A DNA stretch of 50,498 nt from Fibrobacter sp. (GTDB lineage: Bacteria; Fibrobacterota; Fibrobacteria; Fibrobacterales; Fibrobacteraceae): the NCBI RefSeq assembly GCF_017551775.1, contig NZ_JAFZKX010000051.1:1-50498 (forward strand). The letters run 5' to 3'. The translations under genes were made by a program, and so were the position numbers. The notes beneath the pieces are model-generated. The model did no database searches, was not told the origin of the DNA, and saw only the letters and a program-made list of their open reading frames with translations. Shown here in pieces: positions 8,273 through 15,348 of the stretch; position 1 is the first letter of the stretch; the number at the start of each line of letters is the position of its first letter.

Positions 8273-9186
8273 GTCTTTTGCGCACAAAAATCCGCGGCAC
8301 ATTCATTGTCACGCTAGTCCTCGCGATGGCGTGTCTCTACTCGAACGCGGATGCGGCAAAGGCAAAGAAGAAGAGCAAGCCCAAGGCGAGCAAACCGAAG
8401 CCCGCCCTGGCAGACACAAACAAAGTAATCATCGAAGCGAACGACCCCAAGGCATTTACCAAGGCCATACTTCTCGACAAGAAGGGGGTTGATTTCAAGG
8501 TCGTCGGTGAGCAGAAGAACAGTTCCCCGAAGCTCGTCGTCAAGGACAACAAGAACAAAGACTACCTCGACTTTTCGCAGATGCTCATCCCGATTACGCA
8601 CAAGGCGCCTCTCGGCTCCAGGTACGGCGTCCGCGACCACAGGCTACACCGCGGTGTCGATGTCAGCGTCATCAAGGACGAGCCCGTAGTGGCGGCATTT
8701 CCGGGAACGGTCACCATATCGAAATACAACGAAGGCGGTTACGGGCATTACGTGCTTGTCGAACACGCAAACGGATTGTCAACGCTATACGGCCACCTTT
8801 CGGAACGGCTCGTGAAGGTCGGCGAAAAAGTTTTACCGGGCGATATCGTCGGGCTGGCCGGCAATACGGGAAGGTCTTCCGGAGCGCACCTGCATTTCGA
8901 AATCCGCTATGGCGATATCAATATCGATCCCGAAACAATCGTAGACTTCCCGAATTGGGAGCTCAAGCCCGGCGTCAATCGGGTTTCGAAAAAGAAAATC
9001 ACGAGCGCGCACAACAACATGCAGCGCAAGCTCAACAAAGAGAACCGCTACACCGTCAAGAAGGGCGACACGCAGTGGAAAGTCGCCAAATGGTTCAACA
9101 TCTCGGTCGAGGCGCTGTGCCGCCTCAACAACCTGAAGCCGGGAGCCCCGCTAAAAGTCGGTCAAAAACTGGTCGGAAGCAAGTGA
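8269..9186 (+). CDS. Exported M23 peptidoglycan endopeptidase with C-terminal LysM
   Basis: A 305-residue protein beginning at the ATG that overlaps the preceding stop. An N-terminal hydrophobic segment (TFIVTLVLAMACLYS) acts as signal peptide or anchor, followed by a Lys-rich linker. The M23 (lysostaphin-like) domain carries the zinc ligands H127xxxD131 (HRGVD) and H207-x-H209 (HLHFEI), plus the conserved YGHLS. The end is a LysM repeat (YTVKKGDTQWKVAKWF to KVGQKLV, about residues 258-303) that binds peptidoglycan. All metal ligands are present, so it should be active, cutting cross-linking peptides in the wall or acting as an EnvC/NlpD-type protein. It is convergent with thiE. Confidence 0.92.
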   Translation: MSLLRTKIRGTFIVTLVLAMACLYSNADAAKAKKKSKPKASKPKPALADTNKVIIEANDPKAFTKAILLDKKGVDFKVVGEQKNSSPKLVVKDNKNKDYLDFSQMLIPITHKAPLGSRYGVRDHRLHRGVDVSVIKDEPVVAAFPGTVTISKYNEGGYGHYVLVEHANGLSTLYGHLSERLVKVGEKVLPGDIVGLAGNTGRSSGAHLHFEIRYGDINIDPETIVDFPNWELKPGVNRVSKKKITSAHNNMQRKLNKENRYTVKKGDTQWKVAKWFNISVEALCRLNNLKPGAPLKVGQKLVGSK

Positions 9187-9194
9187 CGCGAAAC

Positions 9195-9228
9195 GTGATG
9201 CCGAAGCCCGTTAGGGCAAGGGCATTAC
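9195..9228. terminator. Hairpin in the convergent gap between the M23 gene and thiE
   Basis: GTGATGCC pairs with GGCATTAC, and inside it CCC-GTTA-GGG forms a second short stem. There is no T-run on either strand, so calling it a terminator is tentative; it could be a transcription block for both convergent genes. Confidence 0.3.
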
Positions 9229-9231
9229 AGA

Positions 9232-9861
9232 TTAACGAAGACCAAAAAACGCTTGCTTGAGTTCGCTTGTCGCAGTCTCCGGATCGGCCGCCTTCATAAT
9301 TGCAGAAACGACGCAAATACCAGCGATTCCAGAATCTTTCAGAACGAAAATATTGTCCTTGTTGAGCCCGCCAATCGCATTCACGGGTATAGGGACAGCC
9401 TTCACGACGTCCTTGAGCGTTGCCACAGGAGTAATGACTGTATTCACATGAGTTGTCGTAGGGTAAATCGCACCGCAGCCCAAGTAATCTGCGCCCTGTT
9501 CATAGGCTTCGAGCGCCTGCGGCACGGTCTTGGTCGTTGCGCCGACAATTTTATCTGCACCCATCAGCTTGCGCGCCAGGTGCACCGGCATGTCGGACTG
9601 GCCCACATGAACTCCCTCGGCACCGATAGCGAGCGCCACGTCCACGCGGTCGTCGATAATCAACGGGATTCCGTAGCGTGCCGTAATCTCGTGAGTCGCT
9701 GCGGCAAGTTTCAGATACTCGCGGGTCGACTTGTCTTTTTCGCGCAACTGGATGATGGTCGCCCCGCCCTTGCAGGCCGCCTCCACCACTGGCAAAAAGC
9801 GTTCCTCGGGAACGCACGTGCTGTCAGTAATAAAATAAAGTGTCGTATCGAGGGATTTCAT
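9232..9861 (-). CDS. thiE: Thiamine-phosphate synthase
   Basis: A 209-residue TIM-barrel enzyme that joins HMP-pyrophosphate and thiazole phosphate to give thiamine phosphate. Conserved segments: LYFITDS, ATIIQLREKDKSTREYLKLA (QLREK binds pyrophosphate), IPLIIDDRVDVALAIGAEGVHVGQSDMP, IVGATTKT, GADYLGCGAIYPTTTH, IPVNAIGGLNKDNI and GICVVSAIM. The length is standard. It is on the same strand as thiSFGH but separated from thiH by an opposite-strand prepilin gene, so it needs its own promoter. TATTTTTT lies five bases upstream of the ATG (9867-9874) and no Shine-Dalgarno is visible. Confidence 0.95.
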   Translation of the reverse strand: MKSLDTTLYFITDSTCVPEERFLPVVEAACKGGATIIQLREKDKSTREYLKLAAATHEITARYGIPLIIDDRVDVALAIGAEGVHVGQSDMPVHLARKLMGADKIVGATTKTVPQALEAYEQGADYLGCGAIYPTTTHVNTVITPVATLKDVVKAVPIPVNAIGGLNKDNIFVLKDSGIAGICVVSAIMKAADPETATSELKQAFFGLR

Positions 9862-10009
9862 GCGCCAAAAAATAGCAAAAAGGGCCTAAAAAGTGCGATT
9901 TTCGAAAAAAAGCACAATATTTTTGAAAATAAAAGGCGCTTTAGCCACAAAAAAAAATTATTTTCTTAACATAAAGGACAGTTTTTGCAAAAGGATGCGA
10001 ACAAAGCTT

Positions 10010-10798
10010 ATGCAAAAGCAAAAAATGAGTAAAAGAGGCTTCACGCTAATTGAAGTCATGGTTGTTACTATCGTCATGGGTATTCTTGCCGGCGTGGCCG
10101 TACCCAGTATTTTCGGATTAGTCGAAAAATCCCGAGAAAAAGTCGACTTGACGAAGTTGTTCTACCTGCGCGACGCACTGAACAGGGCTTTGCTCGAAAG
10201 TGAGGACATCTTGTACAACAATGCTTCTGTAGCTGACGCAACTCTAGAGAAAGCACTAAAGAGTGAAACAGGCGTTGACTTGTTCATTCTAGAAATGCGT
10301 CCGGATCTTCCTGGCAATGTACAAAATAGGCACAGCAATATCAACCCTGGCTCCGAGATGAGCAAATTGGTCGGGAGCAGCGGAGTTTGGTATAACGCAT
10401 TGAAAGAAGCCGGATTTACTGGGGTCGCAGACATCCTTATCGCAAGAGAGAGTGGAAATGCCTGGAAAAAAGACGGCGAGACATTTTATTCTCAGCCGTA
10501 TACAGACTCTCGAGGAAAAACAGATTATCGAACCTATCCTAAAGAACAGTTGTTCATCAGCAGACTGTTAAACCGCGGAAAAGAAGCAGGCCCGAAACAA
10601 GGACAAACAAACTACCGAGTAAGGGTTAGTTTCCAGTGGAGCAGAATGGACGAGCATAGCCGATCCATAGAGGTGGCTTTGCTCCCTGCTGGGAAAAAAA
10701 TGTGGCAAAAGAGTGGAAGAGGCAGTGCACTCGTCTCGGACCACGGTGTCTGCTTTTCGACCTATGGCCCGGCCGGTTGCGCCGATTACAAGTACTAA
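10010..10798 (+). CDS. Type IV prepilin/pseudopilin-like protein
   Basis: A 262-residue protein from the ATG at 10010; in-frame ATGs at 9995 and 10025 are alternatives, and none has an ideal Shine-Dalgarno (AAAGGA at 9990-9995 is 14 bases from 10010). The type III leader ends KRG, followed by FTLIEVMVVTIVMGILAGVAVPSI, the classic prepilin peptidase site with Glu at mature position 5 and a 20-residue hydrophobic helix. The remaining 200 residues are a soluble domain with no recognised family and two late Cys (CFSTYGPAGC) that could form a disulphide. No other pilus gene is adjacent; a GspE/PilB-like ATPase lies 30 kb away. The gene ends three bases before the end of convergent thiH. Confidence 0.82.
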   Translation: MQKQKMSKRGFTLIEVMVVTIVMGILAGVAVPSIFGLVEKSREKVDLTKLFYLRDALNRALLESEDILYNNASVADATLEKALKSETGVDLFILEMRPDLPGNVQNRHSNINPGSEMSKLVGSSGVWYNALKEAGFTGVADILIARESGNAWKKDGETFYSQPYTDSRGKTDYRTYPKEQLFISRLLNRGKEAGPKQGQTNYRVRVSFQWSRMDEHSRSIEVALLPAGKKMWQKSGRGSALVSDHGVCFSTYGPAGCADYKY

Positions 10799-10801
10799 TT
10801 T

Positions 10802-12067
10802 TTAAACGTACAAGTAGTCATTCAAGACGGGCTGCAAACCTTCGCCCGAAATATCGCTGTACATGGCGTTGAAGCTGCGGCCGTCGTTGATTTCGAACTG
10901 CTCGTCGCCGCCTTCCCCATCGTCCTTGCCGCTGTACTTGCTTTCGTGGTCACCAATGCCAGTTGAAACGCCGGCGGAGACCTTCGTCGCACAGATTTTC
11001 ACAATGCCGTTGCGGAATTCCTTGCTTTCGCGGCTCGAGACCGTGATGCCCACGAACGGGAGGAAAATGCGGTAGGCACAGAGCACCTGGCAGAGTTCCT
11101 TCTCGTGCACGTCGAGCGGGTCAATCTTGTCGTTGTTGATGATGGGGCGCAGTCTCGGGCAGCTGAGGCTCATCTCGGCATGCGGATACTTCTTCTGCAG
11201 GTAATACACGTGAAGAGCGCTAGCGAGAGCGTCGCGGCGGAAGTCCGAAAGGCCGAGGAGAGCGGAGAACGCGACGCCGCGCATGCCCGCCATCAGGGCT
11301 CGTTCCTGCGAGTCGAAGCGGTACGGGAATACGCGCTTGTGGCCTAGCAGGTGGAGCTTTTCGAAGCGCACCTTGTCGTAGGTTTCCTGGAAGACGGTCA
11401 CGTAGTCCACGCCGCATTCGTGCAGGTAGCGGTATTCATCCACGTTGACCGGGTAGACTTCCACGCCGACCATGCGGAAATACTTGCGGGCCAGCTTGCA
11501 GGCCTCGCCGATGTATTCCACGCTGCTCTTCGCGCGGCTTTCGCCGGTGAGGATCAGGATTTCTTCCATGCCGCTGTCGGCGATGACCTTCATCTCGTGT
11601 TCGATCTGCTCCATCGTGAGCTGCATGCGCTTGATATGGTTGTAGCAGTTGAACCCGCAGTAGACGCAGTAGTTCTCGCAATAGTTCGCGATGTAGAGCG
11701 GCGTGAAGAAATAGACGTTGTTGCCGAAGTGCTTGCTCGTCTCGATTTTCGCCTTCGCGGCCATCTGTTCCAGGTACGGGGCGGCGGCCGGAGAAAGAAG
11801 CGCCTTGAAATCTTCGAGCGTGCAGCGTTCATGTTCCAATGCGCGCTTCACGTCCTTGCCGGTGTACTTGGAGTAATCGTAGTTCTCGGACTGCGAGAGG
11901 ACTTTTTCGGCGATGTCCGACTGGATGACTTCCATGCCGGGCAGGTAATCCATGATGTTGGTGCGAGCGCTCGGATCGGTTTCGATGCGGTGTTTCTTGG
12001 CGAGCGCACCTTCCGAAAGGTTCCCGGAATCGAACAGGTAGTTGTTGTCTTTCTTCTCTGAATTCAT
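10802..12067 (-). CDS. thiH: 2-Iminoacetate synthase
   Basis: A 421-residue radical SAM enzyme that splits tyrosine to dehydroglycine for thiazole synthesis. Cys130, Cys134 and Cys137 (CENYCVYC) bind the 4Fe-4S cluster. ILILTGESRAKSSVEYIGEAC and VGVEVYPVNVDEYRYLHECGVDYVTVFQETY are typical ThiH, and a C-terminal BATS domain follows (LSCPRLRP). Use of ThiH instead of the oxygen-dependent ThiO fits an anaerobe. It lies 50 bases after thiG, in the order thiS-F-G-H. The spacer holds a heptamer repeat and no Shine-Dalgarno is evident. Confidence 0.95.
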   Translation of the reverse strand: MNSEKKDNNYLFDSGNLSEGALAKKHRIETDPSARTNIMDYLPGMEVIQSDIAEKVLSQSENYDYSKYTGKDVKRALEHERCTLEDFKALLSPAAAPYLEQMAAKAKIETSKHFGNNVYFFTPLYIANYCENYCVYCGFNCYNHIKRMQLTMEQIEHEMKVIADSGMEEILILTGESRAKSSVEYIGEACKLARKYFRMVGVEVYPVNVDEYRYLHECGVDYVTVFQETYDKVRFEKLHLLGHKRVFPYRFDSQERALMAGMRGVAFSALLGLSDFRRDALASALHVYYLQKKYPHAEMSLSCPRLRPIINNDKIDPLDVHEKELCQVLCAYRIFLPFVGITVSSRESKEFRNGIVKICATKVSAGVSTGIGDHESKYSGKDDGEGGDEQFEINDGRSFNAMYSDISGEGLQPVLNDYLYV

Positions 12068-12080
12068 GGTATCAAGTGCC

Positions 12081-12122
12081 GGTCACTGGTTGTTGGTCAC
12101 TGGTTACCGGTCGTTAGTTAGT
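12081..12122. repeat. Heptamer repeat element B (six units in perfect phase)
   Basis: Six consecutive units on the plus strand: GGTCACT, GGTTGTT, GGTCACT, GGTTACC, GGTCGTT, AGTTAGT. The array fills most of the thiG-thiH spacer, and its last unit contains the thiG stop codon (12118-12120). Confidence 0.65.
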
Positions 12123-12885
12123 CTCTTAAAAAACCGGTGAGCGGGTCGGAGGCGGAAGCCCCGCGCGTGAGAACGCGCCCAAGGCCTGCGAGGTAGGCCT
12201 TGCGACCCGCCTCGATAGCAAGCTTGAAACTCTGGGCCATCATCGGCAAGTCGCCCGCGGTAGCGAGGGCGGTATTCGCCATGATAGCGGCAGCACCCAT
12301 TTCCATCGCAGCACAGGCTTCGGACGGTTTGCCGATACCCGCATCCACAATGATGGGCAAATCGATTTCGTCGATGAGGATCTGGATGAACTCGCGCGTG
12401 GAAAGGCCCTTGTTGGAACCAATCGGGGCAGCAAGCGGCATCACGGCTGCGGCACCCGCGTTAGCGAGGTCGCGCGCCACGTTCAAATCCGGGTACATAT
12501 ACGGCATCACCACGAAACCCTCCTTGGCGAGGGTTTCGGTCGCCTTGATAGTCTCGTAGTTATCAGGCAAAAGGTACTTCGTGTCGCGCATGATTTCAAT
12601 CTTGACGAAATCACCGCAGCCGAGTTCGCGGGAAAGGCGCGCGATGCGGACCGCCTCGTCGGCGTTGCGGGCGCCGGACGTATTCGGCAACAGCGTCACG
12701 CCCTTCGGAATGTAGTCGAGGATATTCTCGTGATCCTTCGTGTTCGCACGGCGCACCGCCAGGGTCACAATCTGTGCCCCCGCATCGCGCACCGCGGCTT
12801 CAATCAACTTGAGGGAATACTTGCCGGAACCTAAAATAAAGCGGGAACTAAATTCATGACCGCCGATAACAAGTTTGTCGTTCAT
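12118..12885 (-). CDS. thiG: Thiazole synthase
   Basis: A 255-residue TIM-barrel enzyme that condenses deoxyxylulose 5-phosphate, dehydroglycine and ThiS thiocarboxylate into the thiazole phosphate. Matches run through the whole length: [53 protein letters not shown] (with the probable Schiff-base Lys), [55 protein letters not shown] and [11 protein letters not shown] at the C-terminus. It follows thiF after about 100 bases. TATATTTC lies in the upstream spacer, so a second promoter inside the operon is possible. Confidence 0.97.
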   Translation of the reverse strand: MNDKLVIGGHEFSSRFILGSGKYSLKLIEAAVRDAGAQIVTLAVRRANTKDHENILDYIPKGVTLLPNTSGARNADEAVRIARLSRELGCGDFVKIEIMRDTKYLLPDNYETIKATETLAKEGFVVMPYMYPDLNVARDLANAGAAAVMPLAAPIGSNKGLSTREFIQILIDEIDLPIIVDAGIGKPSEACAAMEMGAAAIMANTALATAGDLPMMAQSFKLAIEAGRKAYLAGLGRVLTRGASASDPLTGFLRD

Positions 12886-12942
12886 ATGGCCTTCATTCTA
12901 ATTTTTTTCGGGGAGAAATATAGAATTTTTCAGGAAAGAACC

Positions 12943-12962
12943 ACTGATCCTGACCTGCGTCA
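12943..12962. repeat. Perfect 8-bp inverted repeat in the thiF-thiG spacer
   Basis: ATCCTGAC-CTGC-GTCAGGAT is an exact hairpin with a four-base loop. It is not followed by a T-run on either strand. It may be a dispersed repetitive palindrome or a processing or attenuation hairpin. Confidence 0.45.
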
Positions 12963-12984
12963 GGATGACTTCGGGAATGCGGCT

Positions 12985-13623
12985 CTATTCCTGTCCAAGG
13001 ATCAGGCGGATGGCGGTCAAGGCCTGGTGGGCGGCGCAGAGCATCACGCGCGGGGCTATCAACCCGATTCCGTCGGCAACATCGCTCCTGCCATCGCCGC
13101 AGACATAAAAGCGTTTCGTCACCTTGCGGGTCGAAATTTCATTCCCGCTGCCATAACCTGCCATGCCGGAGGCCGCAACCAAGAACTTTTCGGGCATCGT
13201 CTCGAGCACCGTATTCACAAGCGTCGCCTTCGATTCGGCGACATCGAACGCCTCGCAGATTACATCGGCTTTCGCAAGCAGCCTTGCCGCATTTTCGGCA
13301 GTCAACTTTTCAAAATACGTCTCGTACTCCGTGTAAGGCGCAATCTCTTTCAGGTTCGCAAGCAAAGCGTCCGGCTTAGGAAGCCCCACCTGATTCGCCC
13401 TGTACTGCTGGCGATGAAGGTTCGTCACGTCGACGCAATCAAAATCCACCAGAATCAACTTCCCTACACCGGCACGCGCCAATGAAATCGCGATGTTCGA
13501 GCCGAGACCGCCCAGCCCGCAAACGGCAACCGTCGCCGCCTGCAACTTGCGAACGGCATCAGCACCTTGCCGCATCTCGAGTGCGGCAAACATCTCTTCG
13601 CGGGAAGGCATGCGGGAATCCAT
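12985..13623 (-). CDS. thiF: ThiS adenylyltransferase, short ThiF form
   Basis: A 212-residue E1-like enzyme that activates the ThiS C-terminus with ATP. The nucleotide-binding loop is VAVCGLGGLGSNIAISLARAG, then LILVDFDCVDVTNLHRQQY, with the conserved Asp and Arg residues of MoeB/ThiF proteins. It lacks the two CxxC zinc knuckles of E. coli ThiF, as is usual for the short anaerobe-type ThiF. YVCGDGRSDVADG may provide the Cys that takes part in sulphur transfer. The start is ATG at 13623, sharing a base with the thiS stop (TGATG); a GTG one codon earlier is an alternative. Confidence 0.92.
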   Translation of the reverse strand: MDSRMPSREEMFAALEMRQGADAVRKLQAATVAVCGLGGLGSNIAISLARAGVGKLILVDFDCVDVTNLHRQQYRANQVGLPKPDALLANLKEIAPYTEYETYFEKLTAENAARLLAKADVICEAFDVAESKATLVNTVLETMPEKFLVAASGMAGYGSGNEISTRKVTKRFYVCGDGRSDVADGIGLIAPRVMLCAAHQALTAIRLILGQE

Positions 13624-13817
13624 CACCCGCCACCTACAAAGTTCACGACTTCGACGACATCTCCATCGGCCAAAAGCGTTTCGGCATATTTGGCCTTCGG
13701 GACAATTTCCTCATTGCGTTCCACAGCAATCCGCGCAGTATTGTAGCCGGCTTCAGCGAGATACTGGGCGACTGATTTGCCAGCGGCATCGACCGATTGT
13801 CCGTTAATCGTTAGCAT
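13623..13817 (-). CDS. thiS: Sulfur carrier protein ThiS
   Basis: A 64-residue ubiquitin-fold carrier. It starts [20 protein letters not shown], has the [12 protein letters not shown] block and [17 protein letters not shown], ending in the required Gly-Gly (here three Gly). ThiF adenylates this end, and the resulting thiocarboxylate donates sulphur to ThiG. AGGA lies seven bases before the ATG. It is the first gene of thiSFGH. No TPP riboswitch signature (CTGAGA or ACCTGATC-like) is visible between 13818 and 14000. Confidence 0.93.
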   Translation of the reverse strand: MLTINGQSVDAAGKSVAQYLAEAGYNTARIAVERNEEIVPKAKYAETLLADGDVVEVVNFVGGG

Positions 13818-14230
13818 CTGCGTTCCTACTTTATTTTAGCGCCTTTCGAGCAACCCTAGTTTAAAGATTTTTAGGCAAATATAACAAAGCATTCCTCTCG
13901 TTTCGCAGGGGAAAAGCGTTCATAGAGTCTGTAAATCGATTCAATCCCCCAAACGGCCCCTACAACGTCGCTTCATTAAAAAAGGTATTAAAAGATTCAC
14001 CCATCATGCCCAGAGTGTAAATTTCGTCTTTACATAAATAAATCACGTGTCGTCATTCACATTCACAAGCATTACAACATTGTACAAAGCGCTTTAAACC
14101 AGCATACACAAACCACACATCATGAGTTTGTTAAAAATCTTGTTAATTTATTCCCATAAAAATTACTTTACACAAACACAAAATAACTTATATTTGCGGT
14201 CCATCACAACCATAAAAAAAAGGATTACAA
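13818..14230. other. Gene-free divergent region between thiS and a secreted-protein gene
   Basis: This AT-rich stretch of 413 bases has no credible reading frame. Near the right end TATATTTG (14189-14196), preceded by TTTA 18 bases upstream, is a good -7 type promoter for the gene at 14231, and AAGGA at 14220-14224 is its ribosome-binding site. No riboswitch, tRNA or terminator was recognised. Confidence 0.6.
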
Positions 14231-15271
14231 ATGAATAAAAAGATCATTCTATCAGCACTACTAGTGTTAGGAATCTCCTCAAGTTTTGCAGTACCCCATC
14301 CAAGAATAGGCGTCATCTCAGAAAAGTGTTCAGGATCTGGCGACAATCAAAAAAACGGAGTTTTCATCGCACTTGACACAGAAAACAGCAATGACAAATC
14401 AGAAGTTATAACCAACTTAACTACAATTAGTCACATTTATTATACTAGTGGACATATGATTTTCCGTTATTGCGCAATCAATCTTTTAGAAGACGCAATG
14501 CCTAAAACAAAATACGACTACATTGTTCTTCAACTAGACCAAAAATGTCCAAGCGGGACATATCCGTTTACACGTCATCATGACACTCAAGACGGCGGAA
14601 AAAATTATAATATCGGAGCTTTATTATGGCCCAGCGTCATTAACGAAAGTACTGCAGATTTGAAATACTGTTTCGTACCCAAAGACAGCAAGTCGAAACT
14701 TTCTCATCCGTTTGAAAATTACCCCTCCTCAGAAGTTCCTTCCCAATACGGAGTTTTCGCAAACCCTTTTCACATCACTCATGCCATAAACACCCTTTAT
14801 TACTATGTCATTCACCTCGATGAAGAAGACTCCAATAACGGCACCAAATTTATTTGGGGAAAAGACATAGAAAAGAACACTGCCATCCAAAATCGCATTC
14901 AGAAAATAATTTATGGAGAGGACAATACATATTACCTAGCAACATTGTGGCCAGCTCCAACGCAGAATGCGGCTAAATCGGCAAACGCAAAAAATGTCGA
15001 TACGCCCAAAGTTGAACTCAAGCCGGCTTCCGCAGAAATCAAGAGCATCGATTACACCGCTATCGTCTTCGAACTCAAATCTGCCGGCAGCGCAAAGATT
15101 TCCATCAAGAATCTCAATGGTACCGAAGTCGCCAAGTTCAACGAACAGAACCTTGATGCCGGCATCCATACCCTCAATTGGGATTCTGGAATCATGATGC
15201 CTCGCGGCCGCTACATCGTGACCATTCAGCACAATGGTTCTGTTAAAGCAAAGAGCATCATACTGAAGTAA
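14231..15271 (+). CDS. Secreted protein with FlgD/T9SS-like C-terminal domain
   Basis: A 346-residue exported protein. MNKKIILSALLVLGISSSFA is a signal peptide, and AAGGA precedes the ATG by about six bases. Residues 20-245 match no family I recognise; they contain several Cys and aromatic residues (HIYYTSGHMIFRYC, YDYIVLQLDQKC). Residues about 260-346 form a beta-sandwich tail (KISIKNLNGTEVAKF, GIHTLNWDSGIMMPRGRYIVTI) like FlgD Ig-like or type IX secretion C-terminal domains, so surface delivery is likely. The first 720 bases are clearly AT-rich while the tail from about 14960 uses GC-rich codons like the genome core, suggesting that an acquired domain was joined to a native sorting tail. 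Confidence 0.7.
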   Translation: MNKKIILSALLVLGISSSFAVPHPRIGVISEKCSGSGDNQKNGVFIALDTENSNDKSEVITNLTTISHIYYTSGHMIFRYCAINLLEDAMPKTKYDYIVLQLDQKCPSGTYPFTRHHDTQDGGKNYNIGALLWPSVINESTADLKYCFVPKDSKSKLSHPFENYPSSEVPSQYGVFANPFHITHAINTLYYYVIHLDEEDSNNGTKFIWGKDIEKNTAIQNRIQKIIYGEDNTYYLATLWPAPTQNAAKSANAKNVDTPKVELKPASAEIKSIDYTAIVFELKSAGSAKISIKNLNGTEVAKFNEQNLDAGIHTLNWDSGIMMPRGRYIVTIQHNGSVKAKSIILK

Positions 15272-15304
15272 CCTTGAATTAAATCAATTTCTCTATCATA
15301 AAAA

Positions 15305-15337
15305 GGTTTTCTCCCATATGGAGGAAACCCTTTTTTT
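15305..15337 (+). terminator. Terminator after the FlgD-tailed secreted protein
   Basis: GGTTTTCTCC pairs with GGAGGAAACC (one G.T), followed after one base by seven T's. Confidence 0.85.
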
Positions 15338-15348
15338 ATGGTATATAA

